DNA of 64,000 nt from Macrococcus epidermidis (GTDB lineage Bacteria; Bacillota; Bacilli; Staphylococcales; Staphylococcaceae): NCBI RefSeq assembly GCF_003259695.1, contig NZ_PZJH01000001.1:868001-932000 (forward strand), written 5' to 3'. Within the stretch, counting starts at the first letter, position 1; every line of letters starts with the position of its first letter. Shown piece after piece: positions 38,690-48,585 of the stretch. A program made the position numbers and the translations under genes. The notes under the pieces are model-generated. The model saw nothing but the letters and a program-made list of their open reading frames with translations, was not told the origin of the DNA and searched no databases.

Positions 38690-41284
38690 CTAGAATTCCG
38701 AAAAACTTTTGTAGAGTGTATACATAAATTTCTCAAAATCCTCAATATTCCCCTCTTGCTTATTAAAGTTTGAAAGTATATGACTGAATTTAGTTGCATA
38801 GCGACTATCTACTATTCTTCTATCAAAACAAATCATCCAACCACGATCTTTTTCGTTCCGAATTAAACGCCCAGTAGCCTGGTGTAGTTTATTGACAGCG
38901 ATAGGAACCTGGTAATCTAAAAACACATCTTCAACTTCTTCTTTCATTAAAGCAATATTTAAATCTTTCGGATGCATAAAAGGTAAAGAAACAATCATTA
39001 CGCATTTTACACCGTCATACTTAAAATCTATACCTTCATAAAATGTTTGCGTAGCGAGCAATACACCTTTTTCTAATTGATTAAATTGCTGATTCAGTTT
39101 CGTAGTATTAACATCACTATTTTGCGTCAATATAACTTGATCAAGTGCTGTTTCATATAAGTAGTCTCTCAAAATTTCAACTTGTTGATAGCTATTTAGT
39201 AAGATTAATGCTTTACCATCATAATTGTTTAAATACATCAATATATATTCCAGACATTTTTCTATATATGCTTCTTGTTGCTGATAATTGAATGCTGGTA
39301 TATCTGTAGGTATATATAAAGGTGCTTTATATTTTTCGAATGACGCATCAAATTTTATATATTTTTTGCTCTCCATAAATAAGTCTGATAAAACGTTATG
39401 TTCATTAATTGAGTTTATCGTTCCGGAGATAAATATTTTCGAATCAAAAGCATCTAAAATATAGTTTTCAATCACTTCTTTTACATTATGCTCTTTTAAA
39501 ATAATATGAATGCCTGATTTATTGTGATTATTAAACATGATATATAGCTCACCATGTAACAATATATTGTTATAACATCGTTCAAAGTTTTCTTTTAAGT
39601 TAATAATCATTTTGCGTTGGATTTTTGTAATGTTAGGTGCAGAAGCAATCGTTGACAGCGTATGCATTAATTCAAGCATTAAAATAGCTGGTTCATCTGC
39701 TTTATTGATTTCAGCTTGTATAATACGATCTGAATAATAATGTGTAAGCAGGTAATCAAATAACTGTTCATACTTTTCATTTAATTGCTGTAATTCATTA
39801 TTAATACTCCCGTATTGGAAAAATGTCAAATCATTTAGTTTTTGCTTGTGACTAATAGCACTTGTATCAAATTCCTGCAATGTCTGAGATATTAAATATT
39901 TTAAATTCTGATATTTCATTTCAAATGTCGTGTATTTTAATGCGTAATTAAGTATTTGATGTGCTTCATCAATAATAATATGACGATAATTTTCAAATAC
40001 ATTAAATTTTCGATTTGATAAAAGATGTGCATGATTCGTGATTCCAATATGCGCCGTATCTGGATAAGCATCAAACAAATAAGTTTCATTTTGTTGAGGT
40101 ATATAGAGGCTACGCATCAATTCAAAGTATATTTTACGTCCTCCATTTAAGTTCAGCTGTTCGATATCACCATCGTTACCACTCATTAAAAAGATGATCA
40201 ACTGCATTTTTAATATGGAAATATCATGATTAATTTTTGTATCCTTTAAAATATAATCTACAAATTCAATGGTTAAATAATGATTTTTACTTTTAATAAT
40301 TTGATACGGTATATTTAAACCTTGACGCTTTAAAAGTGTGATATCATAATCAATCATTTGATTTTGTAGCGCTATCGTAGAAGTAGACACGAGTACAGAT
40401 TGATTAGTCTTCGCAATAAAATATGCGGCAGCAATTAAATAACTTAATGTTTTTCCGCTGCCAAGTTCTGCTTCTATCGTGATTTCAGTTTGTTGTTTTA
40501 AACTTAAATAAATTTCATAAGATAATTGATATTGTTCTTCTCTATAAATAAAATCGAGTGAATGTATCGTCTGTTCAAAAAATGTTTCAAAAGATACATC
40601 GATATTAAGTGGATTCACTTGTCTATTTTTTTTGATAAAATTAATGCCGTTCACTGTATGATAATCAATAGAACTATGTTCATAATCTCGTATCAGATCA
40701 AATAATACTTCATCAAAATGATAGCGCATTTGTTTGGCATGGCTATATAATGATTTCAAAGTAGTACTAGGTAAATTGCGTAATTGATCTAATGCAATCA
40801 TTAAGATTTCACAAGTTGCTTTCGCATCGTCAATTGCTCGATGTGCATTTGTTAACTTTATATTTAGCTGCTCAGATAAATAAGACAATTGATACCTCGA
40901 CATTTGAGGAAATACTATCTTAAATACATCTACAGTATCAATAATATACTTTGGTTTATAGAATATATTACTTTCATTAAAATATTTTCTTAAAAAATTT
41001 AAATCGAAATCAACATTATGTGCTACAAACACACACCCTTCTAATAATTCATATAGTTGAAGAGCGATCTTTTGAAATGTCGGTGCATGTTCGACCATTT
41101 CATTATTTATTTTTGTTAATGACTGAATAAACGGCGGAATCGGTTGCGTAGTATGCACAAATGATTCAAATGTGTCGATAATCTGATTGTTTTGCATAAT
41201 ACAAACACCAATCTGAATCATTTCATCCACTTCCAGATTATTCCCTGTTGTTTCTAAATCTACAATAGCATATTTTAATGCCAT
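38690..41284 (-). CDS. dinG: DinG-family exonuclease/helicase
   Basis: 864 residues. An N-terminal DEDD 3'-5' exonuclease of the DnaQ type (IVDLETTGNN, VFVAHNVDFDLNFLRKYF, HRAIDDAKAT) is followed by an XPD-like superfamily 2 helicase region with Walker A ELGSGKTLSYL, IIDEAHQI and the C-terminal QATGRLIRNEKDRGW. The iron-sulfur Cys cluster of E. coli DinG is not apparent, as in S. aureus DinG, which acts mainly as an exonuclease. It follows birA by 9 bases. Confidence 0.9.
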   Translation of the reverse strand: MALKYAIVDLETTGNNLEVDEMIQIGVCIMQNNQIIDTFESFVHTTQPIPPFIQSLTKINNEMVEHAPTFQKIALQLYELLEGCVFVAHNVDFDLNFLRKYFNESNIFYKPKYIIDTVDVFKIVFPQMSRYQLSYLSEQLNIKLTNAHRAIDDAKATCEILMIALDQLRNLPSTTLKSLYSHAKQMRYHFDEVLFDLIRDYEHSSIDYHTVNGINFIKKNRQVNPLNIDVSFETFFEQTIHSLDFIYREEQYQLSYEIYLSLKQQTEITIEAELGSGKTLSYLIAAAYFIAKTNQSVLVSTSTIALQNQMIDYDITLLKRQGLNIPYQIIKSKNHYLTIEFVDYILKDTKINHDISILKMQLIIFLMSGNDGDIEQLNLNGGRKIYFELMRSLYIPQQNETYLFDAYPDTAHIGITNHAHLLSNRKFNVFENYRHIIIDEAHQILNYALKYTTFEMKYQNLKYLISQTLQEFDTSAISHKQKLNDLTFFQYGSINNELQQLNEKYEQLFDYLLTHYYSDRIIQAEINKADEPAILMLELMHTLSTIASAPNITKIQRKMIINLKENFERCYNNILLHGELYIMFNNHNKSGIHIILKEHNVKEVIENYILDAFDSKIFISGTINSINEHNVLSDLFMESKKYIKFDASFEKYKAPLYIPTDIPAFNYQQQEAYIEKCLEYILMYLNNYDGKALILLNSYQQVEILRDYLYETALDQVILTQNSDVNTTKLNQQFNQLEKGVLLATQTFYEGIDFKYDGVKCVMIVSLPFMHPKDLNIALMKEEVEDVFLDYQVPIAVNKLHQATGRLIRNEKDRGWMICFDRRIVDSRYATKFSHILSNFNKQEGNIEDFEKFMYTLYKSFSEF

Positions 41285-41293
41285 ATTTTACAC

Positions 41294-42262
41294 CTACACT
41301 TCTATATCTGCACTTATGAATTGATGGCGTTCACCTGTATCATCTAATACAACGAGTACACCATCGTCTTTTAAATCGATAGCTTTGCCATAAATTTGTT
41401 TATTGCCTTCAGTATACCTTAACGTTCTATCCCAAATCATAGAATAGCCTTTATAAATTTCTTTTATCTCTTTAAATGGTTGCGTTAAAAAAGCTTCATA
41501 ATAGTGTTCAATTGAATCTATTAATGCTTTGATAAAAATATAACGATCAGTATCTGTTTTAGACTCAAGTTTAAAACTTGTAGCAGTATCTCTTATAGTT
41601 TCATCAAAATCTTCGAGTTTATGGTTAATATTTATACCGATGCCGCAAATGATCGTATGAACACCATCAGAATCTCCATTGATTTCTGTTAAGAAACCAC
41701 ATACCTTCTTATCATTGATATATACATCATTCGGCCATTTAATTTTTGGTTCAAGCTGTGTTACATTTTTTATCGCCTCAGCGATCGCAATAGAAATAAA
41801 CAAATTAAACGTTGCAATTTGCTGATAGCTAATATTAGGATGCAGCACAAGGCTCATCCACAAACCAGTATCACGTTTAGAAGCCCATGGACGTTTAAAG
41901 CGACCTCTACCAACTGTCTGAATTTCGCTTAATACAAGTAACGGTTCATCAAATTCCATTAATAATTCGTGTGCAATAGTCTGAGTTGAAGTTACTTCTT
42001 CATAAACAAATTGTTTTTGAAATATTGAATCCCCTAAAACATATGATAATAAATCACTGTCCCAATGATCTGGAACTGACGTAATGCGATATCCTTTATT
42101 CTTTATTGACTCAACTGAATAGCCTTGTGTCTTCAAAACTTCAATTGCTTTCCATATCGCAGTGCGTGATACGTTGAATTGTTCAGCGAGTTTTTGTCCA
42201 GAAACATAATTGCCTTTATGCATCATTAAATATTCAAGTATATCCTGTTTATATTTAGACAT
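41294..42262 (-). CDS. birA: Bifunctional biotin protein ligase/repressor BirA
   Basis: Attaches biotin to carboxylase subunits and represses biotin genes. The 322 residues begin with a winged helix (about 1-65, VSRTAIWKAIEVLK), then the ligase core with TSTQTIAHE, GRGRFKRPWASKRDTGLWMS, the catalytic IKWPNDVYINDKKVCGFL, and a C-terminal SH3-like domain. It overlaps cca by 8 bases, a conserved pairing. Confidence 0.94.
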   Translation of the reverse strand: MSKYKQDILEYLMMHKGNYVSGQKLAEQFNVSRTAIWKAIEVLKTQGYSVESIKNKGYRITSVPDHWDSDLLSYVLGDSIFQKQFVYEEVTSTQTIAHELLMEFDEPLLVLSEIQTVGRGRFKRPWASKRDTGLWMSLVLHPNISYQQIATFNLFISIAIAEAIKNVTQLEPKIKWPNDVYINDKKVCGFLTEINGDSDGVHTIICGIGININHKLEDFDETIRDTATSFKLESKTDTDRYIFIKALIDSIEHYYEAFLTQPFKEIKEIYKGYSMIWDRTLRYTEGNKQIYGKAIDLKDDGVLVVLDDTGERHQFISADIEV

Positions 42263-43478
42263 GATTCTTTGCCCACTCCAATATTTTTTCTTGTCGATTG
42301 CTCAGTCGTCCTTCAATAACTGCTAATTCAATGTTGTTTAGCATACTTTTTAGCCATGGACCAGGTTTTTTATTTAAATATGTCATTAACACATTCCCAT
42401 CAATTTGCAATTCATCTCGTGTCTGAATTGTTAATTGCTGTTTAGCTTTTTGAATTGATGTTATATCTACTAAATTATCTATTACAACTTTTTCATTTAA
42501 TATAAAATGATACACATTTTGAATTAAATCTATATCAAATCGATATACAAACGCTTTTAAACTCATCTCAGGGTGATTAAAATAATCAAAAATTAAGACG
42601 CAATCTTTTATTTTTTTCTTCTCTTGATTGGATAGTTTAAAATCAGAAATTTTAGATGTTAAATCCTGATCTATTTTTAATTCACAATATATAATATATG
42701 CGATGTAAACTGTAAATTCAGCAGGTGATTGCAGCTGATACGTAGTAGTATTCCCCCTTATATCTCTAAAAAAAGGTAGATATCTATGCATTGTCTTATA
42801 AAAAATTTGTAATGCTTGATGTACGCCTTTACCCATCAATAGTTTCTTCAATTCAACAACGATACGTTCGATAGAAACTAAAGCAATTGTTGCAGCAAGT
42901 TCATCAATAGCCAGCAGCGTATTCTCTTCAATATTGAAATTTAGGACACTTTGAAATCGGATAGCACGCATCATGCGTAATGCATCCTCTTCAAATCGAT
43001 GTGCTGCATGACCAACTGCACGTATTTCTTTATTTTTCAAATCTTTTTGACCATCAAAATAATCGATAATTTCGTGTGTTTCACTTAATGCCAGCGCATT
43101 GATGGTAAAATCTCGACGTTCTAAATCAGATTTCAAATCGGTAACGAATTGTACTTGTTCAGGACGTCGATGATCAATATATTCACCATCTACTCGAAAT
43201 GTTGTTACTTCAAACTGAAAATCCTGCCACAATACGATGACTGTACCATGTTCAATACCAATAGGCACAGTCTTACTAAAAATCTTGATAATATTCTCCG
43301 GTAAACAATTTGTAGTTATATCGATATCATTTACCTCTTTTTTAAGCAATAGATTGCGTACAGCACCGCCTACAATGTAAGCTTCATATCCATGCAGCTT
43401 TAATTCTTCGATAACTTCATTCGCAGCTATAATCAACGTTTGTGTTGTATGATTTAAATATGTTAGTTCTAATTTCAT
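42255..43478 (-). CDS. cca: CCA tRNA nucleotidyltransferase
   Basis: Adds or repairs the 3' CCA end of tRNAs. The class II enzyme of 407 residues shows AYIVGGAVRNLLLKKEVNDI with the metal-binding acids that follow, RRDFTINALAL, HRFEEDALRMMRAIRF and the NQEK-type helical C-terminal domain. It lies between bshA and birA as in Bacillus and Staphylococcus. Confidence 0.93.
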   Translation of the reverse strand: MKLELTYLNHTTQTLIIAANEVIEELKLHGYEAYIVGGAVRNLLLKKEVNDIDITTNCLPENIIKIFSKTVPIGIEHGTVIVLWQDFQFEVTTFRVDGEYIDHRRPEQVQFVTDLKSDLERRDFTINALALSETHEIIDYFDGQKDLKNKEIRAVGHAAHRFEEDALRMMRAIRFQSVLNFNIEENTLLAIDELAATIALVSIERIVVELKKLLMGKGVHQALQIFYKTMHRYLPFFRDIRGNTTTYQLQSPAEFTVYIAYIIYCELKIDQDLTSKISDFKLSNQEKKKIKDCVLIFDYFNHPEMSLKAFVYRFDIDLIQNVYHFILNEKVVIDNLVDITSIQKAKQQLTIQTRDELQIDGNVLMTYLNKKPGPWLKSMLNNIELAVIEGRLSNRQEKILEWAKNHV

Positions 43479-43497
43479 AACTACTCCATTTTTGATA

Positions 43498-44619
43498 TTA
43501 ATTTTTAACTAAAGATTGGTAGATTGCCTCGTATTGATCTGTAATAATTGTAGAATGGAATCTTTCATTAATATCAACTTTCATCGCTTTCTGAAATTTT
43601 GAATATAAATTATCATTCATAAGTAATTCAATGGCGTATTCACTTGCTTGAACTGTATCCCCTACATCTACAATATATCCTGTTTCATTATGTTTAATGA
43701 CTTCCTGAATACCGCCAGCTGTTGTTCCGATACACACGACACCGGTATGCATCGCTTCAAGCAATACAAGTCCAAAACTTTCTTTTTCACTCATCAATAA
43801 GAATAAATCAGCCATTTGATAATAGCTCGCTACCTTATCCTGTTTACCTAAAAACATGACATCTTCAAGAACACCTAGTTTTTTTGCATAGCTTCTCATT
43901 TTCGATAGTTCTGGACCATCACCTAATAAAATGAGCTTAGACTTTAACTTTGCTCTTACTAAACTAAACGTTTTAATTACATCCTGAATGCGTTTTACTT
44001 TCCTAAAATTTGATACATGAATCAACACTTTATAATTATCAGGTATACCATAACACGCTCTTAATGCTTTATTATCAATTGGTTCAAAATCTTTTTCATT
44101 AATAAAGTTGTATACTGTATTGATTTCCTTATCAGGTGCAATAATATCATATGTTTCCTGTGTTAATGCATTACTCACACTTGTGACTATATCGCTCTCT
44201 TCGATACCAAATTTTATGGCACCCTTTAATGTTGAATCGTACCCAAGAACCGTAATATCAGTACCATGTAAAGTTGTTACAATACCTACATCTTTTCTGG
44301 CAATTTGACGTGCAAGGATACCACAAATTGCATGTGGTACAGCATAATGCATATGTAATACATCAAGGTCATACACATTGATAACTTCCGCAATTTTAGT
44401 TGCCAACGTAATATCATAAGGTGGATACTGAAAAACTGAATATTGATTAACATCAACTTGATGGATCGTAATATTTGGCATTTGGAACTGTATTCTAAAT
44501 GGGGTGTTAGAAGTAATAAAATGGACGTCATGGCCTCTCTCTGCCATCTTTATTCCGAGTTCAGTTGCAATAATTCCTGAACCACCCATTGTAGGGTAAC
44601 ATGTTATACCTATCTTCAT
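43498..44619 (-). CDS. bshA: BshA, N-acetylglucosaminyl-L-malate synthase
   Basis: First step of bacillithiol synthesis: GlcNAc transfer from UDP-GlcNAc to malate. A GT4 glycosyltransferase of 373 residues with the N-terminal CYPTMGGSGIIATELG, HMHYAVPHA, HGTDITVLGYD and SNFRKVKRIQD, and the donor-site SEKESFGLVLLEAMHTGV. It lies directly after mgsA. With brxA (13.5 kb) it shows that this organism uses bacillithiol. Confidence 0.93.
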   Translation of the reverse strand: MKIGITCYPTMGGSGIIATELGIKMAERGHDVHFITSNTPFRIQFQMPNITIHQVDVNQYSVFQYPPYDITLATKIAEVINVYDLDVLHMHYAVPHAICGILARQIARKDVGIVTTLHGTDITVLGYDSTLKGAIKFGIEESDIVTSVSNALTQETYDIIAPDKEINTVYNFINEKDFEPIDNKALRACYGIPDNYKVLIHVSNFRKVKRIQDVIKTFSLVRAKLKSKLILLGDGPELSKMRSYAKKLGVLEDVMFLGKQDKVASYYQMADLFLLMSEKESFGLVLLEAMHTGVVCIGTTAGGIQEVIKHNETGYIVDVGDTVQASEYAIELLMNDNLYSKFQKAMKVDINERFHSTIITDQYEAIYQSLVKN

Positions 44620-44628
44620 AATGACCTC

Positions 44629-44997
44629 CTATAATGACTCAAAATACGTAATAATTGCTAGAGCGCTACCTTCGTTTGTAGCAAGTGGTACATCATAAAC
44701 ATCAGACAACCGTAACAATGCACTGACATCTGGTTCATGAGGTTGCGCAGTCAAAGGATCACGGAAGAAAAAGATGGCATCAATTGCTTTATTAGCGACT
44801 AATGCACCAATCTCCTGGTCACCACCGAGTGGTCCTGATTTAAACCTTGTTACATTCAAACCCGTTCTTTCAATTACACGTAGACCAGTTGTGCCTGTTG
44901 CAAACAACTGATGTTTAGTAAATTCATCTATGTGATCTTCAATAAACTTAACTAGCGCATCTTTTTTCTGATCATGTGCGATAATAGCAAACTTCAC
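44629..44997 (-). CDS. mgsA: Methylglyoxal synthase
   Basis: Converts dihydroxyacetone phosphate to methylglyoxal and phosphate, a glycolytic bypass. The 122 residues start [16 protein letters not shown] and contain ATGTTGLRV, the phosphate-binding [17 protein letters not shown] with the catalytic Asp, and [18 protein letters not shown]. It overlaps the upstream pyrophosphohydrolase gene by 4 bases; the order matches Bacillus ypjD-dapB-mgsA without dapB. Confidence 0.94.
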   Translation of the reverse strand: MKFAIIAHDQKKDALVKFIEDHIDEFTKHQLFATGTTGLRVIERTGLNVTRFKSGPLGGDQEIGALVANKAIDAIFFFRDPLTAQPHEPDVSALLRLSDVYDVPLATNEGSALAIITYFESL

Positions 44998-45320
44998 TCC
45001 TTATCCACCCTTTCAAAGCGATTTTTATCCCTATTATTAAATTTATCCATCGTCTGATTAAAACTTTCTGTCAAATCAATATTCATTGAGTTAGCAAGAC
45101 AGATTAACACAAAAAGATTATCAGCAAGTTCTAATCCAATCTCTTTTTCTTTTTCACTAAGTTTCTTTTGTTTTGGACCATACACATGAATAATTTCTCG
45201 TGCCAATTCCCCGACTTCTTCTGTTAATCTCACCATATTTTCCATTGGTGAAAAATAACCAAGTTTAAATTGATTTATATATGCATCGACTTCTTGTTGC
45301 ATTTCTAATAATGATTTCAT
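44994..45320 (-). CDS. MazG-like nucleotide pyrophosphohydrolase (YpjD)
   Basis: All-alpha NTP pyrophosphohydrolase, 108 residues. [20 protein letters not shown] and [19 protein letters not shown] carry the E-x2-E and E-x3-D metal-binding pattern. The longer frame to 45398 would begin before the ribosome site; ATG 45320 has GGAGG 6 bases upstream and fits the family length. It heads the long mgsA-bshA-cca-birA-dinG run and is divergent from yitT. Confidence 0.87.
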   Translation of the reverse strand: MKSLLEMQQEVDAYINQFKLGYFSPMENMVRLTEEVGELAREIIHVYGPKQKKLSEKEKEIGLELADNLFVLICLANSMNIDLTESFNQTMDKFNNRDKNRFERVDKE

Positions 45321-45380
45321 AATTACCTCCAAAATATTAACATTATTATGTATAATTAATTTTATAAAGGGGGTTAATAA

Positions 45381-46259
45381 ATGCAAAAAACGATTCAAGT
45401 AAAATTAATTAATATTATCATGATTCTTATCGGTGCATTTATTTTTAGTTTTGGTATCGTAAATTTTAATATGGCTAATGCGCTGACAGAAGGTGGTTTT
45501 ACCGGTATTGCTCTAATATTATATCATTTATTTCATTTCAGCCCTGCTATATTGAATTTAATCTTTAACATTCCACTTTTCTTTGTAGGATATAAACTAT
45601 TAGGGAAACTTTCATTTATCTATACCTTAATCGGTACTTTAAGTGTATCGTTATTTCTTGGTATTTGCGAAAAATATCCATTACATATTAATTTAAAAGA
45701 TGATTTACTTCTCGCTAGTTTATTTGGCGGTGTATTTATTGGTGCAGGTCTCGGCATTATCTTTCGATTCGGAGGAACAACCGGTGGTGTTGATATCCTT
45801 GCCCGACTTATGAAAAAATATTTCGAAGTACCGATGGGAAGAACGATGTTCGCATTCGATTGTCTCGTTATTCTTGCAACATATTTAACATTAGGTGATT
45901 ATCGCATTACAATGTATACACTCGTCTGTGTATTTGTTGGAGCGCGCGTCATCGATACAATCCAGGACTCAGGTTACTCTGCACGAGGTGCAATGATTAT
46001 TTCTGAGCAACATCAGGCAATTTCTGATGAAATCAGTAACGTATTAGAACGTGGTGTTACATTAATCTCAGCACATGGACATTATTCTAAAACTGACCGT
46101 CCAATAGTATACTGTGTCGTGCCAAGAAATGAAATCACACGTCTAAAACAGGTCATTAACAGTATAGATCCACATGCCTTTGTATCATTGCTAGATGTAC
46201 ACGACGTGTTAGGCGAAGGATTTACTTTAGATGAATTTAAAAAGCCGATAGAAAGATAG
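45381..46259 (+). CDS. YitT family membrane protein
   Basis: 292 residues with five to six N-terminal membrane helices (DUF161) and a C-terminal cytoplasmic DUF2179 domain (about 205-285, GVTLISAHGHYSKTDRPIVY). GALTEGG-like FNMANALTEGGFTGIAL and GTTGGVDILARLMKKYF are family signatures. Its function is unknown. The leader GGGGGTTAATAA before the ATG is complementary over 10 bases to a C-rich segment of the IsrR-like RNA. Confidence 0.85.
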   Translation: MQKTIQVKLINIIMILIGAFIFSFGIVNFNMANALTEGGFTGIALILYHLFHFSPAILNLIFNIPLFFVGYKLLGKLSFIYTLIGTLSVSLFLGICEKYPLHINLKDDLLLASLFGGVFIGAGLGIIFRFGGTTGGVDILARLMKKYFEVPMGRTMFAFDCLVILATYLTLGDYRITMYTLVCVFVGARVIDTIQDSGYSARGAMIISEQHQAISDEISNVLERGVTLISAHGHYSKTDRPIVYCVVPRNEITRLKQVINSIDPHAFVSLLDVHDVLGEGFTLDEFKKPIER

Positions 46260-46289
46260 TATAAAAATAATAAAATACATAATTAAAAC

Positions 46290-46328
46290 ACCATATCTTT
46301 AAATCAACGAATGATTTATAGATATGGT
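46290..46328. terminator. Bidirectional terminator between yitT and yugP
   Basis: A 17-base arm (46290-46306) pairs with 46312-46328 with one mismatch and a 5-base loop; four T follow in each direction at a short distance. It separates convergent genes. Confidence 0.6.
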
Positions 46329-46381
46329 CGGTTTTATAAATTAGTTATATTAATTATAAGTTGCTTAATGATTCAGCATGA

Positions 46382-47077
46382 TTAATCTGAATTTCTTGCC
46401 ATCATAAAAAATCTTAAGAACTCTGCAACAGCTACTGCAGTCGCTGCAACATATGTCATTGCTGCTGCAGATAAAACAGTTTTAGCATGACGGTATTCTT
46501 CTTCATTAACAATATGCAATGCTTCAATCTGATTCATCGCACGCTTACTTGCATCAAACTCAACCGGTAATGTAACGATTGAGAATAATACTGCAAATGA
46601 CATTAACACAACACCAGCCCATATAGCCATTGTTCCAATGCCACCACCTTGTTGGCTCATTCCAGTTAATACTGCACCAATCATGATAAGTATGTAGCTA
46701 AATGTTGTCCCTAAATTTGCTAATGGTACTAAAGCACTTCGTACTTTAAGCATTCCGTAACCTGTAGCATGCTGAATTGCATGACCAACTTCGTGTGCAG
46801 CAATTGCAGTTCCAGCAACACTTGGTTGTCTGAAATTAGATGGACTAAGTACTACAACCTTTTTATTAGGGTCATAATGATCTGATAAGAACCCTTCACC
46901 TTCAATAACTCGAACATCTGTAATACCGTTTGCTGCTAAAATTTCTTCAGCTACTTGTTGTCCAGATTTTCCACTTGTAGAACGTACGCGACTATATTTA
47001 TTATAAGTAGACTTTACTTTATATTGGAAATACATCGGTACTAACATAATGATAATAAAATACAGGATATAACTCAT
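46382..47077 (-). CDS. YugP-type zinc metallopeptidase
   Basis: 231-residue membrane metallopeptidase-like protein. The zinc motif HEVGH is in AIAAHEVGHAIQHATGYGM; a third ligand may be the Glu/Asp in LPVEFDASKRAMNQIE. Four hydrophobic segments surround it. The family (DUF2164/YugP) is widespread; substrates are unknown. It is downstream of ypjA, on the same strand, with a 54-base gap. Confidence 0.85.
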   Translation of the reverse strand: MSYILYFIIIMLVPMYFQYKVKSTYNKYSRVRSTSGKSGQQVAEEILAANGITDVRVIEGEGFLSDHYDPNKKVVVLSPSNFRQPSVAGTAIAAHEVGHAIQHATGYGMLKVRSALVPLANLGTTFSYILIMIGAVLTGMSQQGGGIGTMAIWAGVVLMSFAVLFSIVTLPVEFDASKRAMNQIEALHIVNEEEYRHAKTVLSAAAMTYVAATAVAVAEFLRFFMMARNSD

Positions 47078-47131
47078 TAATGTATTGCCTCCTTATATTA
47101 GATTAGTTTTATTTTATTAAAATGGTCAAAA

Positions 47132-47716
47132 TTAATCAAATGTTATGTCCTTATCCATGATGTAAAGTAGTAGCACAAAACATAATATCGATAACCAGTA
47201 TGAAAAATATCCAATATGTTGTATGTATTCATTCAACATACTATATACAGGATACTGCATATAGACATAATCTATGACATCATTATGAAATACCCACATT
47301 GCAGTAAATAAAACGTGTTTTAAGCTTATTTTGAATAATGGAAAGAAAAGAAGTGCCTGCACCGCCATGATGGCATGTGATATACAGAGCATTAAACCGA
47401 TAGCTGTCACCTGACCTAATTCAATAAAGGTAAATATATTCATCATTACTGCCCATATGCCATATTTAATAAGCGTGATAAATGCAAGGCATTCAAACAA
47501 CGGTAAATGTTTTTTAAATAAAATAGTTGTAAGCGCAATAATTAAAAATAAAGTGGCTGTCGGACTGTCTGGTACAAACGGAATAAAATACCATTTCGTT
47601 TCAGTAAGTTGTCCCATATACCAATAATAGCCATAAAGCGTACCTAAAAGATTACACAGAATTATGAAAATAAGAAATACTTTATTCTGAATCCAGTAAT
47701 AAATTTGATCTATCAT
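47132..47716 (-). CDS. YpjA family (DUF1405) membrane protein
   Basis: About 194 residues with five to six membrane helices. QLTETKWYFIPFVPDSPTAT and VFHNDVIDYVYMQYP are the conserved parts of the YpjA family, which in Bacillus lies next to the qcr genes as here. Function is unknown. The start is ambiguous between adjacent Met codons at 47719 and 47716, both close behind GAGGTG. It is separated from qcrC by a terminator. Confidence 0.78.
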   Translation of the reverse strand: MIDQIYYWIQNKVFLIFIILCNLLGTLYGYYWYMGQLTETKWYFIPFVPDSPTATLFLIIALTTILFKKHLPLFECLAFITLIKYGIWAVMMNIFTFIELGQVTAIGLMLCISHAIMAVQALLFFPLFKISLKHVLFTAMWVFHNDVIDYVYMQYPVYSMLNEYIQHIGYFSYWLSILCFVLLLYIMDKDITFD

Positions 47717-47726
47717 CATGCACCTC

Positions 47727-47759
47727 ATAAAAAAAGAATCATCACATGGATGATTCTTT
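47727..47759 (-). terminator. Terminator of the qcrABC operon
   Basis: AAAGAATCATC (47733-47743) and GATGATTCTTT (47749-47759) form a perfect stem with a 5-base loop; a T run follows on the minus strand. Confidence 0.85.
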
Positions 47760-47764
47760 AGTTA

Positions 47765-48553
47765 TTATTTCTTAAGTGGTTTACCATTTTCGTCAGTTTC
47801 TTCTAAACCTTCGATAAATTTACCAACTTCTTTAATTTGTTCTTTTGTTAAAGTATCTTTAAATGATGGCATTGCACCACTACCTTTTTCAACAAAACCT
47901 TCAACAGCAGCTGCAGGTAATTGAGATTTAACTAAGTTAGGACCAGCCCCACCAGTTAATTCTCCACCGTGACAACTTGTACAGTTAGATTTAATAATCT
48001 TTTCGTACGTTGGATCTTTCTTGTCTAAGTTAGTGAATACAATCTTACCTTGAGCAGCTTGTTTCTTCCAATCATGATAATGAGAAGATTCCCACGTAGT
48101 GTAGAAGATTATAGCAACTGCAAGTAACATAAATCCAGAAGCTAAAGGACGTTTTGTCCATTTACGCTCAGGGCCTCTGTCTAACCATGGTGCTAACATT
48201 AATGCACCGAAAGCAATACCTGGCATTACAATTGCACCAAATGTATTAAATGGACCTGATGCGTAAGTATATTTTAAGATTTGATATAAGAATAAGAAAT
48301 ACCAGTCAGGTAATGGTGTATAACCAGTGTCTGATGGATCTGCGATACGCTCTAATGGAGATGGATGCGCAACTGTTAAACATAAATATGCAACTAAGAA
48401 TACTGCTCCAGTCATCCATTCTTTTAATAAGAAATCAGGCCAGAAACTTTCTGTTTTACCTGGAAATTCTGAATAATCTCGATTTAATTTTGGTTTCTCA
48501 TATGATTTAATACGAGAATCTCCAACAAATTTCATACCTTTTCCGCGATGCAT
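47765..48553 (-). CDS. qcrC: Menaquinol:cytochrome c reductase cytochrome b/c subunit QcrC
   Basis: Fusion of a cytochrome b6f subunit IV-like part with a c-type cytochrome, as in Bacillus. The 262 residues have three membrane helices (about 50-160, PDWYFLFLYQILKY between them) and a C-terminal domain with the heme-attachment CTSCH in SNCTSCHGGELTGG and the Met ligand in GAMPSFKDTL. ATG 48553 follows AGGAGG. It is the last gene of qcrABC. S. aureus lacks this complex. Confidence 0.94.
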   Translation of the reverse strand: MHRGKGMKFVGDSRIKSYEKPKLNRDYSEFPGKTESFWPDFLLKEWMTGAVFLVAYLCLTVAHPSPLERIADPSDTGYTPLPDWYFLFLYQILKYTYASGPFNTFGAIVMPGIAFGALMLAPWLDRGPERKWTKRPLASGFMLLAVAIIFYTTWESSHYHDWKKQAAQGKIVFTNLDKKDPTYEKIIKSNCTSCHGGELTGGAGPNLVKSQLPAAAVEGFVEKGSGAMPSFKDTLTKEQIKEVGKFIEGLEETDENGKPLKK

Positions 48554-48585
48554 CTATATTACCTCCTTTTATAGTGTATTCGTGT

